From a virus, in the IMG/VR virus record IMGVR_UViG_3300044714_000018, positions 1-43,862 of that record: a stretch of 43,862 bases of DNA; one strand, written 5' to 3'. The notes beneath the pieces were generated by a model. The model saw nothing but the letters and a program-made list of their open reading frames with translations. It did not search any database and was not told the DNA's origin. Shown in pieces: positions 1 to 8,796 of this stretch. How positions within the stretch are numbered: position 1 is the stretch's first letter; the number at the start of each line of letters is the position of its first letter. The translations under genes and the position numbers were made by a program.

Positions 1-2402
1 GCGGGACGGGCTGCGGAGGCTGTGGGGGCCGCAGCAGCGCCGGTTGGGGCAGCGCTGGCGACCTGACGCGGAGCCGCCGCGCCGCCAACGCCCGGCGGTC
101 TGCTCAAGCCCATGACTTGGGCGCCCGTCGTGACGGTCTGGTTCGGGCCGACCGCAATCGGTCGCCCGGCCTGGCTGGCGACCGCCTGCTGGATCTTGAG
201 CGGGTTGATTTCGGTCTCGTAGGCCGCCTCTTCCTTGCGCTTGACGTGCTCGAGTTGCTGCACCACCCGCGGGTCCGCAGCCGCGGCTTCCTTGAAGATC
301 GACGCCGCCTTGTCGGGGTCGATCGCCGTCAGGGCGTCCGCGATCGCGTATTGCCGATCGATCCGCTGGATGTGGGGGTTGGCGGTCTGGCCGTAGCCGG
401 CCGGCGCCATGGTGCCATTGGGCAACTGCACAGGCACCGGACCCTGAGACTGTCCGCTGACCGGGCCGGCGCCGGGACCGGCCGGCGCGGCATCTGTACC
501 GCCAGCAGACGCCACGGGCTGGCCGGGCGTCAGCGGCACGCGACCCGCACTGATGTCCTGGATGTGCTGGAGCACGGCCAAGCGCTGCTTGGTCATCTGG
601 GTCGTCAGTTGCGCGCCGGCGGTCTGCGCGCCCAGGAGGCTCGTCCGCGCCTGGGTCTCGGGCTCCTCCATGTCGAGTCGGCGCTTGGTCTCGTTGACCT
701 TGGCGGCCAGAGCCTCGGCGTCCAGGCCCTGCTTCTGCTCCTGCTGGTAGGTCTGCAAGCCGGCCTGGATGCCGCGGCCCAGCCCGACACCGAAGTTGCG
801 CGTCGGGTTGGTCATCATGCCCGAGCCAGCGGCGAGCAGCGCCATGGCCAGGGTATGCCGGTTGTCGCCGGTCTGCAGGAAGTCGGCCGCCGTCTTGTCG
901 GGCGCGCGCGCCTTGGGCGCCGGTGCGATGCCGCCGCTGTCGGGGGCAGCTGCGGCGATGCCCTGCGGGCGGTTGATCTGCATCTCGCCCGGCGCTGGCT
1001 CGCCCTGCGAAAATGCCGCCGGGTCCACGACGTCGCCGCCGTCATAGTAGCCCCTGATGCCGCCGCCCCAGCCGTAGGTGCCGGTCGCGCGGTGCTCGGT
1101 CCAGCCATTATCGTTGGCGATGCCGCCGCCACGCCGGTAGACCGGGCCGCCGATGCCGTCGGACTGGATCGGTGCGTCGTCGCCAAAACCGCCACCGCTC
1201 GCGACGTCGGGCGTCATGCCCATGATGCCACCGCCCGTGCTAGGGGGGCCACTGCCGGTGTCGCTGTTGCCGCCGAACCAGCGGTCGAGCTTGTCCATGA
1301 AACTTTCGCCGGACGAATCGTCGCCCGACTTGTCGCCCTTCTTTTTCTTGCTGCCGGCGAGGCTTGATATATCGCCGAGCGACGGCAGTCCGCTGCCTTG
1401 CGCCTGCGGCGCCGGCGCGGTCGGCGCGCCGCGCCCCTGCGCTCCCTGCGTCGCGGGAATGATGCCAGCCGCTGATTCGTCGGGCACTGCAGGCAAGATG
1501 ATTCCCGAAATCCCACCGCCGCTGTCATAGTGCGGCATCAAGCGGCCGCCGCGCCGCGCGAACATGAGAGCGAGCGCGGCCGCATCCGCAACGCCACCCG
1601 CGATCTGGCTGCCGGTGCTCGGCGCCGATTGGGATGTCGAGCCCGTGCCGCCGGCGAGGCTACCCGTGCCCTCGGCGATGTTGGCCAGGAAGTTGATGTT
1701 CTGGTAGGGCCACGCCTGTTGAGCCACGTATTGCTGATAGGGGACGTTCAATTGCTCCTGACCGAGCTGCTGTTGAAGGCCGCCGGTGGTCAGCAACTGG
1801 TTGGCCGAACTGAGCGCGGTATTCTGGGCCGTCGTACCGAGATTGGCCTCGCCGAACGCGCCCTGGCTCTGAATCCAGTCCTGGGCCTCGGCGCCGCTCA
1901 GCGCAGTCTGGAAGCCCTGGTTCTCGAGGCCGGCGATCACCGGCGCCTGCGCGGTCGCCTCCTGGCCAGCCGCGATGCCCTGCGCGACCCCGGCGCGATC
2001 GCCACCCCAGGCGCCGCTCGAGATCGCATTACCGACGATGCCCTGGTTCTGGATCGCGTTCTGGTTGGTGAAGCTCTGCTGCGTCGCGCCGACGACCTGC
2101 TGCGTGTAGGGCGATTCGAGCGAACCGATTTGCGTCGACAGCGGCTGCGTGGCTTGACCGAGCAAGCCCTGCGCGTTGTTGATGTAGCTTCCTGCGATTC
2201 CGAGGCCATTGTTGCCGGCTGCATTCCCGACGATGCCGAACGCCTGCTGCTGCTGCGGTGAGAAGCCCTGGACGATCTGGCCGGTATACGGCTGATAGGG
2301 CTGCTGGGCCTGCTGTTGCGCCTGCTGCAGGACGTTCGAATAGGCGTCCTGGTAGATCTGCGGAGGTGCCGAACTCGTTGTCGTGTTGGTCCCGCCCGAC
2401 AT
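1..2402 (-). CDS. Large late virion protein, ejection/internal-protein candidate (partial, runs off left end)
   Basis: An open frame starts at the ATG directly after the GNAT gene stop (TAG-ATG) and stays open for 800 codons to base 1, so the C-terminus is missing. The first ~250 residues are Gln/Asn/Ala-rich, with a YxPYTGQxVxGFSPQQQQA-type segment near residues 30-50 that I associate with podoviral internal or DNA-transfer proteins. Around residues 275-450 there are Gly-rich segments with the GG motif found elsewhere in this genome (RRGGRLMPH, YDSGGGIS, YRRGGGIAND, YYDGGDVVDP). A helical Lys/Glu/Gln-rich stretch follows. High G/C at third codon positions supports this frame over the plus-strand frames. 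Its place at the end of the late operon fits an ejected virion protein; the function is inferred. Confidence 0.75.
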   Translation of the reverse strand, partial: MSGGTNTTTSSAPPQIYQDAYSNVLQQAQQQAQQPYQPYTGQIVQGFSPQQQQAFGIVGNAAGNNGLGIAGSYINNAQGLLGQATQPLSTQIGSLESPYTQQVVGATQQSFTNQNAIQNQGIVGNAISSGAWGGDRAGVAQGIAAGQEATAQAPVIAGLENQGFQTALSGAEAQDWIQSQGAFGEANLGTTAQNTALSSANQLLTTGGLQQQLGQEQLNVPYQQYVAQQAWPYQNINFLANIAEGTGSLAGGTGSTSQSAPSTGSQIAGGVADAAALALMFARRGGRLMPHYDSGGGISGIILPAVPDESAAGIIPATQGAQGRGAPTAPAPQAQGSGLPSLGDISSLAGSKKKKGDKSGDDSSGESFMDKLDRWFGGNSDTGSGPPSTGGGIMGMTPDVASGGGFGDDAPIQSDGIGGPVYRRGGGIANDNGWTEHRATGTYGWGGGIRGYYDGGDVVDPAAFSQGEPAPGEMQINRPQGIAAAAPDSGGIAPAPKARAPDKTAADFLQTGDNRHTLAMALLAAGSGMMTNPTRNFGVGLGRGIQAGLQTYQQEQKQGLDAEALAAKVNETKRRLDMEEPETQARTSLLGAQTAGAQLTTQMTKQRLAVLQHIQDISAGRVPLTPGQPVASAGGTDAAPAGPGAGPVSGQSQGPVPVQLPNGTMAPAGYGQTANPHIQRIDRQYAIADALTAIDPDKAASIFKEAAAADPRVVQQLEHVKRKEEAAYETEINPLKIQQAVASQAGRPIAVGPNQTVTTGAQVMGLSRPPGVGGAAAPRQVASAAPTGAAAAPTASAARP

Positions 2403-3209
2403 CTAGGCTTCCTTCGGCGTCGGATAGATGAATACCGCGCCGACCTGGCTCATGTGGCGCCGATAGAGCCGCGTCTTGGCCTTCGAGCGCACCGTCGACA
2501 CCACGCTCGACATCAACGGCACCGTGTAGCCGAAGCCACGCGACCACTCGTCGCTCACCCACTTCGAGAACTGGATCAGGGTCGCCGCATGATTGCTCCT
2601 GCGGTGATCGGGGTGCACGAAGTCGAAGACCTTGTGGATGTAGAACGCCTTCGAGAATGCCCACTGCTGGGAGATCAAGACGACCACGGCGACCGGGAAC
2701 AACGGCCCGTCGATCACGGCGACGATGCCGCCTTGCTGCCGCGTGCCGCGCTGCACGATCTCGCGCACTTGGCCGAGATCGACTGTCGCGATGTGCGCGG
2801 CGTTCTCCTGCAAGTCGATGTCTAGAAGATCGATGATATTGTCTTCGTCGGCCTGCGTCGCCAGTCGCACGGTATCGGGCTTGACTGTCGGACCGACGTG
2901 CGGCGTTTGCTCGCGCTCGTCGGCGATCATCAACCGCAGTTCCTTGCGCGCGTAGGCAAGGTTCGGGCTGAAGGTTTTGGCCAGCCATTCGTTGCTGACG
3001 AAGAAGCCGTCGGGCAGCACGCGCGCGCCGGCGTCGTCAGGCGCCTGGCCGAGCAGCGCGCGCAGCCGCGACAGACCGAGATCGAGAGACGCCCCGTTGC
3101 CGGCCGACGCGCCCAGCGACTTGATGTAGTCGACCGGGATTACCCAGCCGTCAGCCGTCATGCCGCCCATGGTGGGTGCGCGATCGCGTGACTTGAGGAC
3201 CGCCCTCAT
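2403..3209 (-). CDS. GNAT-family acyltransferase-like protein
   Basis: 268 residues. The ATG overlaps the upstream stop (ATGA). The C-terminal ~160 residues look like a GNAT fold: a beta-alpha start (TVRLATQADEDNIIDLL), a strand AVVVLISQQ, then VHPDHRRSNHAATLIQF resembling motif A, the acetyl-CoA pyrophosphate loop, although the usual Q/R-x-x-G-x-G/A is imperfect. The first ~90 residues are an extra N-terminal region. In related phages a GNAT protein often lies next to the protein encoded just upstream here, so the pair may be a unit. The substrate is unknown; it could be a virion or host protein. Confidence 0.7.
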   Translation of the reverse strand: MRAVLKSRDRAPTMGGMTADGWVIPVDYIKSLGASAGNGASLDLGLSRLRALLGQAPDDAGARVLPDGFFVSNEWLAKTFSPNLAYARKELRLMIADEREQTPHVGPTVKPDTVRLATQADEDNIIDLLDIDLQENAAHIATVDLGQVREIVQRGTRQQGGIVAVIDGPLFPVAVVVLISQQWAFSKAFYIHKVFDFVHPDHRRSNHAATLIQFSKWVSDEWSRGFGYTVPLMSSVVSTVRSKAKTRLYRRHMSQVGAVFIYPTPKEA

Positions 3210-4207
3210 GCCGCCGCTCCGACCGGGCCCGGCAATTTGCGCATCTTCTTGATCGTGTCGCCGCGCATCTTCTTGACGAACTTGTCGAGGCGCGCGTGGC
3301 CCTTCTTGAGATCGCCGCCGCCGATCCAGCGGACCTGCTCCGGGGTCAGCACCATCTCGCCATGCGATAGCGCGACGTCGACCGGCTCGCCCTCGCCATG
3401 CTTCATGCGGCCGCCCTTGGCCGCGCTGTAGAGGTCGGGATAGCCGATCCGCAACGCCGGCGGGCGGGGAGGGCCGGAGCCCCGCGCGCCGCGTGGCAGC
3501 GCCGTTCCCGCCGGCCCGGTCTTCAAGACCTCGTTCATGATCTTGGCGCCGGCCAGGTTGTTGCCGTCGCCCAGCCCCGCGATCACGTCGGCCGGGATCA
3601 CGTAAGCCCCGCCGGGGGCCTGGGTGATGATCTTGTCGGCGCGCCCGCTGGTGGCGCCGTGCAGATAGCCTGTCGCGAGTTCCCGCGCCTCGGCCTTGCC
3701 GAACCACGGCATCTCGGGCACGTCGCCGCCCTCATCGAAACGCGGGCGCGACAGACGCCTCATCTTCATGCTGTCGAGGATGCCTCCCGACGCCATGCCG
3801 GGCTGCGCCGCCGCGATTCCTTGGCCCTGCGGAGGTGTTGGGGTCGCAGTTTGCGCGGCCTGCGGCATCATCTTCTTCTGCTGCAGAACCTTCTGAACCA
3901 TTTGGCCCTGCGGGCTGTTGCCGTACTGCGCGGCGAGCTGCTGCAATTGCTCGACCGTCATCTGGCTGTACTGCTGGAGCTGTTGCTGTTGCTGGGGCGC
4001 CATGGTCGTCGTGGGCTGCGTGATCGGCGCGCCCGCGATGCCGCCGCCTACATCGCGGTAGGCGATGCCGCCGCCAGCCGCCCGCGGATGCCGGTCGGCG
4101 TTCGAGAGGGAGGCAGCAACTGCCTGCCGCTGCGGGTAACCAGCCGCAACCATCTCACGAATGTTGCTCGACACCGTTGCTCGCGATGATCCCGGACTGA
4201 GCGGCAT
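3206..4207 (-). CDS. Conserved phage virion-associated protein with duplicated GGGD-type motif
   Basis: 333 residues. The N-terminus (SSNIREMVAAGYPQRQAVAASL) matches a short helical module seen at the ends of many phage proteins. A Gln-rich middle follows, then Gly-rich GG segments (AAGGGIAYRD, MASGGILD, RFDEGGDVP). The C-terminal third carries two related copies of a motif: GAYVIPADVIAGLGDGN...LAGAKIMNEVL and GEMVLTPEQVRWIGGGD...KGHARLDKFV, ending in RKLPGP. I recognise this arrangement as a conserved alphaproteobacterial phage family of unknown function. A GAGGG-type ribosome site precedes the ATG, and an AT-richer 69-base gap lies upstream. Confidence 0.75.
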   Translation of the reverse strand: MPLSPGSSRATVSSNIREMVAAGYPQRQAVAASLSNADRHPRAAGGGIAYRDVGGGIAGAPITQPTTTMAPQQQQQLQQYSQMTVEQLQQLAAQYGNSPQGQMVQKVLQQKKMMPQAAQTATPTPPQGQGIAAAQPGMASGGILDSMKMRRLSRPRFDEGGDVPEMPWFGKAEARELATGYLHGATSGRADKIITQAPGGAYVIPADVIAGLGDGNNLAGAKIMNEVLKTGPAGTALPRGARGSGPPRPPALRIGYPDLYSAAKGGRMKHGEGEPVDVALSHGEMVLTPEQVRWIGGGDLKKGHARLDKFVKKMRGDTIKKMRKLPGPVGAAA

Positions 4208-4230
4208 GCGGTTCCCTCAAAAGCGGCGAT

Positions 4231-4259
4231 AAATTACACGATCATCAGCCGGTAGACAA
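4231..4259 (-). promoter_or_regulatory. Possible weak promoter in the tail gene gap
   Basis: In the 69-base gap between the fibre-tip-like gene and the gene starting at 4207, the minus strand reads TTGTCT (4259-4254), 17 bases, then TAATTT (4236-4231). The -10 match is poor, and an overlapping TGTAAT (4238-4233) is better but gives 15-base spacing. The gap is visibly richer in A/T than its surroundings. This is a suggestion only. Confidence 0.25.
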
Positions 4260-4276
4260 ACGGGACCAAATGAACA

Positions 4277-4807
4277 CTACATGAAGTAGTAGAAGTGACC
4301 GTTGAGCACGCTGTTGTTGTTGAAGTTCGCGTCGCTCAGCGCCGCCGACGCCGCGGCGCCCGACGACAAGAGGCTGGCCGTCGTGCCGCCGGCCGGCACG
4401 TTGATGATCGGCACGCCGGCCAGGCTCGCCAGGTTCGAATAGACCGGACAGCTGCCGCCGACGCCCGCCATGGTGGTGTCCGCATTGGCGGTGAAGGGCA
4501 GGCCCGTGATCGTCGCGGCGCCGTTGCTCGCGCCCTTGCTGGTCAGGACCAGCCGGAACTCGCAGAGGATGAGACGCCCGAGTTGGGTATAGGTGCCGAG
4601 CTGGCTCGAGTAAGTGATGCCGGTCGGCGAGCCGTTGAGATTGAGGGCCGGCGTCCAGGTGCCCGTCGCGTAGGTCGGGGCCAGAGCGGCCTTGATGCCG
4701 CCCAGCACGTCGTAGATTTGGCCCTGCTGGAGCACGATCTGTTGCAGGGCATTGATGACGCCCTGCAGATTGGGCGCGCCGATCTGGTCGTGTCCGGCTC
4801 CGCTCAT
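4277..4807 (-). CDS. Tail fibre/tailspike tip-like protein
   Basis: 176 residues. A short helical N-terminus (LQGVINALQQIVLQQGQIYDVLGGIKAAL) could trimerise. After it comes a beta-rich domain beginning GTWTPALNLNGSPTGITYSS and continuing GRLILCEFRLVLTSKG. I recognise the TWTPxLxxxG...GITYSxxxGxYTxxGRL pattern from C-terminal domains of many phage fibres and spikes. The start codon overlaps the stop of the gp10-like gene by 4 bases, so translation is probably coupled. It is likely a virion receptor-contact protein. Confidence 0.65.
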   Translation of the reverse strand: MSGAGHDQIGAPNLQGVINALQQIVLQQGQIYDVLGGIKAALAPTYATGTWTPALNLNGSPTGITYSSQLGTYTQLGRLILCEFRLVLTSKGASNGAATITGLPFTANADTTMAGVGGSCPVYSNLASLAGVPIINVPAGGTTASLLSSGAAASAALSDANFNNNSVLNGHFYYFM

Positions 4808-6894
4808 GGCCGCCTGCCAGCCGGTGCGGCATTATAGCGGATGCGCCCTAAACGCCAGAACACGCCGATATCGGTCGAGTAGATCCTGATCGCGGCGACC
4901 CGACCGCGCGCCCTCACGATGCTGTACGGCGTGACACTGGCGCCCGTCGGCGCCCACACATAGGGGCCGTAGACCGTCGGCGTGTCAGTCGGATAATCGG
5001 CGACCAGGATCTCGTAGAACACGCGGTTGTTGGGCGCCGTCCCGCCTTCGAACGCGAAGTCGGCGAGCACGCGCTCGATGAACGTGAAATACTCGCCGTC
5101 GGCGATCGACATCCAGCCCGACTGGACGAACGGCATCATGGGCTGGCCGTCGGCATCGAAGCCGACCTCGTGCTGCTGGACCAGGCCCGAGGCATCGACC
5201 GCAATCGGCGGACCAAGCGCCGACATATCGACCCCGCAGACACGCGGCAGAACCCCGAGCCCGTAGTCCCACTGGCCCTGTTGGTTCATCTTGACGTAGC
5301 TGTCGCACTCGCCGTTGCCGCCCTGCGACGGGAAGAACCACCAGATCTCGCCGAACCACGAATTGACCCAGCACCAGACCTTGTCCTTCTGCTGCTGGTT
5401 CAGGTTCTCGAAAAAAATATCCCAGACCGGGCAGGCCACGATCTGCGGGCCGCTCGCCCCCATCGTCCAAAAGTTGCCGCCCGTCGTCTCGCCGCCCGTC
5501 ACGACGCTGCTCGACACCCAGTAGGGCACGGCCCCGAGCACACCCGCGCCGCGCGCCGACAGAAGACCGCAGCCCGACCCCTGCTTGTTGAAGCTGAACA
5601 CTAGCGGGAAACCCATGTACGACATCACCCAGACGTCGACATCGGTCCAGATGAAGCCGAAGTTCCCCGCCTGCAGGGCGCCGACGATGCGCGAGCCCGT
5701 GGGGATGCGGAAGCTCCCCGCCTGGTTGGTCGCCTCGGCCTCCCAATCCGTGAAATCCGCGACGTCGCACCACCGCACCAGATTGGGGTCGAGCGTGCTG
5801 CTGCCGAAGGGCGCGCAGCCCCACGCGACCAGGATCTGCGCGGGCATCGCGACAAAGCATCCGTTGACTTGGGTAGGAGGCTCCAAGGCCCCGGGATAGT
5901 TCGACGTGTTGATCGGGATGGCGAGGTTCCCCGTCGCGTTCGGCGGAATCCAGACGTAGATCGGCGAGCCCGTGTAACTGCCGATCAGGTCCTGGCCCCA
6001 GTTGTCGAGGAACCACTGGCGCAGCGGCGCGATCAAACTGGTCCCGCTGGTCTGGCCATAGGGCCCGCTGCCATAGGGTCCGGTGCCGTAGCCGCCCTCG
6101 GCGGTTGCCGACGCCAGACCGGTTGGGATCAGGTATTCGATCGATACATCGCCGCCGTTTTCCAATGTGGTGGCGCCTCCCGAACTCGTGCCGCCTGGCG
6201 TGATCTGGAAAGTGTTGGTGGTGACACTCGACACCGCATAAAGACCGGGGGCGATCGTGATCCCACCGACCGTCGTCGAGAAAAACACCTGGAACGTCTG
6301 GCCATTCGCAAGGCCGTGGTTGGCGAGCATGACTGTGACGACAGTCACGCCGGACCCCGAGGTGTTGTACGACGGCACCGCACCGCCGCTGCTTACGCCC
6401 GCAATCCCGTTCGATCCGGCCGTGATGTCATAGTCGCTGGCGTCGACGATCGTGCCGACCTGATAGAAACCCTGCAGGATGATGCCATCGACCGACACGA
6501 AGGGCTCGATGTAGATCCAGTCGCTGGTGCTGGCGCCGTTGGCGGCATCGGTGACCTTGACGGTCGGCGAGCCCATCGTGGTCGAGAAATTCGGCGCTAT
6601 CGTCGAACTCTTGCGCAATGGCGTGATGTCATAGGTGACGCCACCCGACACCAATTGAAGCCGCTGCTCCGTGCCGGCTGCCACATAGGCATTGCCGGAC
6701 AGATCGGCCCAAGCGTGCATGCCACGTCCGGTTCCGATGAGGGCCGGCGCATTTATGTGGACCCAGCCGCCGAGTTTCTGCAGGAAGCCCTGAAAGAATC
6801 GCACGAGCCCCGACAAGCTCCAGCCGAGCTTGTTGAGCGTCGGCGTCGCCTCTACATCGATGCCAGGTTGAAGCTGGACGGTTTGAAGCGGCAT
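4804..6894 (-). CDS. P22 gp10-like packaged-DNA stabilisation / tail hub protein candidate
   Basis: 696 residues, no signal peptide, beta-rich throughout. Features include an N-terminal MPLQTVQLQPGIDVEATPTLNKLGW segment, which is typical of podoviral proteins that plug the portal, and a central region with aromatic-rich, propeller-like strands (RIVGALQAGNFGFIWTDVDVW, YWVSSSVVTGG, VWCWVNSWFGEIWWF). Length and position between fibre genes match the P22 gp10 / phage stabilisation family. The assignment rests on overall pattern, not on a diagnostic motif. The stop and start share a base with the upstream gene. Confidence 0.55.
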   Translation of the reverse strand: MPLQTVQLQPGIDVEATPTLNKLGWSLSGLVRFFQGFLQKLGGWVHINAPALIGTGRGMHAWADLSGNAYVAAGTEQRLQLVSGGVTYDITPLRKSSTIAPNFSTTMGSPTVKVTDAANGASTSDWIYIEPFVSVDGIILQGFYQVGTIVDASDYDITAGSNGIAGVSSGGAVPSYNTSGSGVTVVTVMLANHGLANGQTFQVFFSTTVGGITIAPGLYAVSSVTTNTFQITPGGTSSGGATTLENGGDVSIEYLIPTGLASATAEGGYGTGPYGSGPYGQTSGTSLIAPLRQWFLDNWGQDLIGSYTGSPIYVWIPPNATGNLAIPINTSNYPGALEPPTQVNGCFVAMPAQILVAWGCAPFGSSTLDPNLVRWCDVADFTDWEAEATNQAGSFRIPTGSRIVGALQAGNFGFIWTDVDVWVMSYMGFPLVFSFNKQGSGCGLLSARGAGVLGAVPYWVSSSVVTGGETTGGNFWTMGASGPQIVACPVWDIFFENLNQQQKDKVWCWVNSWFGEIWWFFPSQGGNGECDSYVKMNQQGQWDYGLGVLPRVCGVDMSALGPPIAVDASGLVQQHEVGFDADGQPMMPFVQSGWMSIADGEYFTFIERVLADFAFEGGTAPNNRVFYEILVADYPTDTPTVYGPYVWAPTGASVTPYSIVRARGRVAAIRIYSTDIGVFWRLGRIRYNAAPAGRRP

Positions 6895-8021
6895 CAGTCG
6901 TAGTACTCATCAATAATGATGATGCCAGAGCCGCCGTTGCCCCCAGCGTTGACTCCTGCTGCTCCACCAAGCCCTCCAGCCCCTATGCCGTATGCATAGC
7001 TTGATGCCGGCGTCGACAGAAGTTTCTCGCAATACGCGCCGGCGCCGCCGCCGGACCCAACAGCCCCAGATGTTCCGTTTCCTGCTCCAGATCCGCCGGA
7101 GCCGGAATTCGTCGCTGCGTTGTCTCCTGCTGAGTTGATCGGGTTGGCCGGCGCACCGCCAAAGATCGAAGCCCCACCGTATCCGCCATAGGTTACCGTT
7201 GCCGCGTTCGCTGCAGCTGATTGACCGGCATTCCCCGGTATAGTGAAATCACATCCGGTCGACGTTCCTCCAATGCCCCCACCGCCGCTTCCGCCACCGC
7301 CACCACCGCCGCCTCCCCCTGCAGTTAGAGAAGCCCCGAAGGTTGAGCTCGCCCCTGGAGACCCAGTGTTCGTTACGGATGCTCCACCACCCCCACCACC
7401 GCCGACCATGCGGACATAGAGGCGGATGGAACCTAGCGGGGTTGTATAGGTTCCACTGCTAGAAGAAATCGTGCACCCAGATGCGCAAATCGTCGTGCGC
7501 GTCGGGTTTGTCGGCATGAACGGTACCGTGTAGGTCGCCCGCGTGCCGATGTTGGTGCCGTCGCTATAAACTGAGAGCGCCACACTCTGAGGTATGGCGA
7601 CGGTATTCCCGGCTGGAGACCCGGACCCATTATTGACGCCGAGCGTCAGCGTGAAGGCACCGGTCGTGTTATTGACAACTGAAAATGATCGGCACAGTGA
7701 TTGCGGCCATAGGATGGTTGCGTTTCCGCTGAGCACGCCCGTGACGACATAGACCGCGTTGCGCGACTGATCGACCGCTCCGCTCGCCGAGGTCAAGATC
7801 GTCGTGCCGCCCGTCGTGCTGACGGGCAGGATTCCAGCGGAGGCTTGGTCGAGTAAATCGAAATCTGTGTTGAGAACGCCGCCCCACGAATTCGTATTGG
7901 CCGGATTTCCTACTACTGGTTTAGCGATGGTCAGACACGTCGTGTAGGTCGATACCTGAGCTGCCGCGGGCCACGTGGCGCAAAGCGCGAACGCAATGGC
8001 GATCAGAAGTCTCTCGAGCAT
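6894..8021 (-). CDS. Fibre-like protein with Sec signal peptide and glycine-rich adhesin tip
   Basis: 375 residues when started at the ATG at 8021. Residues 1-22 form a Sec-type signal (positive MLER, a hydrophobic stretch, ending WPAAA-Q). A fibre-like beta region follows (NTNSWGGVLNTDFDLLDQAS, then AVYVVTGVLSGNATILW). From about residue 205 the protein becomes a long Gly-rich domain with several GGGGGG blocks, closing with GGSGIIIIDEYYD, a common ending for glycine-rich phage adhesin tips. At least eight cysteines occur, unusual for a cytoplasmically assembled fibre. A longer frame to 8075 would bury the signal and is less likely. Confidence 0.7.
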   Translation of the reverse strand: MLERLLIAIAFALCATWPAAAQVSTYTTCLTIAKPVVGNPANTNSWGGVLNTDFDLLDQASAGILPVSTTGGTTILTSASGAVDQSRNAVYVVTGVLSGNATILWPQSLCRSFSVVNNTTGAFTLTLGVNNGSGSPAGNTVAIPQSVALSVYSDGTNIGTRATYTVPFMPTNPTRTTICASGCTISSSSGTYTTPLGSIRLYVRMVGGGGGGGASVTNTGSPGASSTFGASLTAGGGGGGGGGGSGGGGIGGTSTGCDFTIPGNAGQSAAANAATVTYGGYGGASIFGGAPANPINSAGDNAATNSGSGGSGAGNGTSGAVGSGGGAGAYCEKLLSTPASSYAYGIGAGGLGGAAGVNAGGNGGSGIIIIDEYYD

Positions 8022-8026
8022 GACTT

Positions 8027-8782
8027 TTATGTCCTCGGCGGTTGAGCAAGCGGTGTCGGAAGATTCGGCGACCAACCCGCGCCCTGCGAACGTAAGCGCT
8101 GCTCCTGCGTCATTGCGTTGGCCTTTCGCATGTCATATTGCTGCTGCCAGGACTGTGCCAACTTAGGGTCATCTGCTTGCTGGCCGTAATCGCGGAGATA
8201 GCCTGCAACAGTGATCATGCATGCTGCCAGCAGAAGGTCTGGATAGGTCAGGCTGACGTAAGTCGTCGGATTGGTAGCGCTGATCGGGGCTGGCTGGAAC
8301 AGCCCCGTAATTTCTGCAGCGTAGGTGCTGTCGGGTGTCGGCGCCACGACCATCGTCTGGTTGTCGCGCATCGCCCAGTAGCGCCCCATCGAGTCAGCAT
8401 AGTTCGATGTCGGGTTGACGGTCACACTTTCTTGCTGCCAAATCGAATCGATTGTGTCGAGTGATGCCGCGTCGAACTGGATGCGAGTGCCAGCACTAGG
8501 CGTCGCGCCGGCCGGATAGATGAGGGACAACCCCTCTGGGACGATGATGATAACTGAGGCCGCGCTTAAGTTCAGGGATCGCGTTGCGCCGGTGAATGTA
8601 AGACTCGCATCTTGCGCGCGCGTCGCTAGCAGGACGAGATCGCGGTAGATGAGGCATTCTCCACCCTCGACGAATCGCGGCATCATGGTCTGGAAGTCGA
8701 TCGGAAGCGTCGAAAACACGTAAGGAGACGGCGCCTGCACCGCCAGGATCGTCAAGGCATTGGTAAGGTCCGTGTAATCCAC
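8027..8782 (-). CDS. Head-tail adaptor-like structural protein
   Basis: 251 residues starting MDYTDLTNALTILAVQ. The pattern (N-terminal helix, MMPRFVEGGECLIYRDLVLL, beta strands with SVTVNPTSNYADSMGRYWAMRD, then helices in PDLLLAACMITVAGYLRDYGQ and a basic Gln-rich C-terminus) resembles phage adaptor/connector proteins of the gp6 or tail-tubular kind. The gene sits between two fibre-like genes, with a 5-base gap to the next. No catalytic motif is seen. The role is inferred from pattern and neighbours. Confidence 0.5.
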   Translation of the reverse strand: MDYTDLTNALTILAVQAPSPYVFSTLPIDFQTMMPRFVEGGECLIYRDLVLLATRAQDASLTFTGATRSLNLSAASVIIIVPEGLSLIYPAGATPSAGTRIQFDAASLDTIDSIWQQESVTVNPTSNYADSMGRYWAMRDNQTMVVAPTPDSTYAAEITGLFQPAPISATNPTTYVSLTYPDLLLAACMITVAGYLRDYGQQADDPKLAQSWQQQYDMRKANAMTQEQRLRSQGAGWSPNLPTPLAQPPRT

Positions 8783-8796
8783 TATCCGCTTCCCGG

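Noticed and set aside
117-1367. Long open frame on the plus strand over the left-end gene
   Set aside because: It runs antisense to an 800-codon minus-strand frame that has proper third-position GC, phage-like sequence and a coupled start. The plus-strand peptide is Arg/Gly/Ala/Val noise typical of GC-rich antisense frames.
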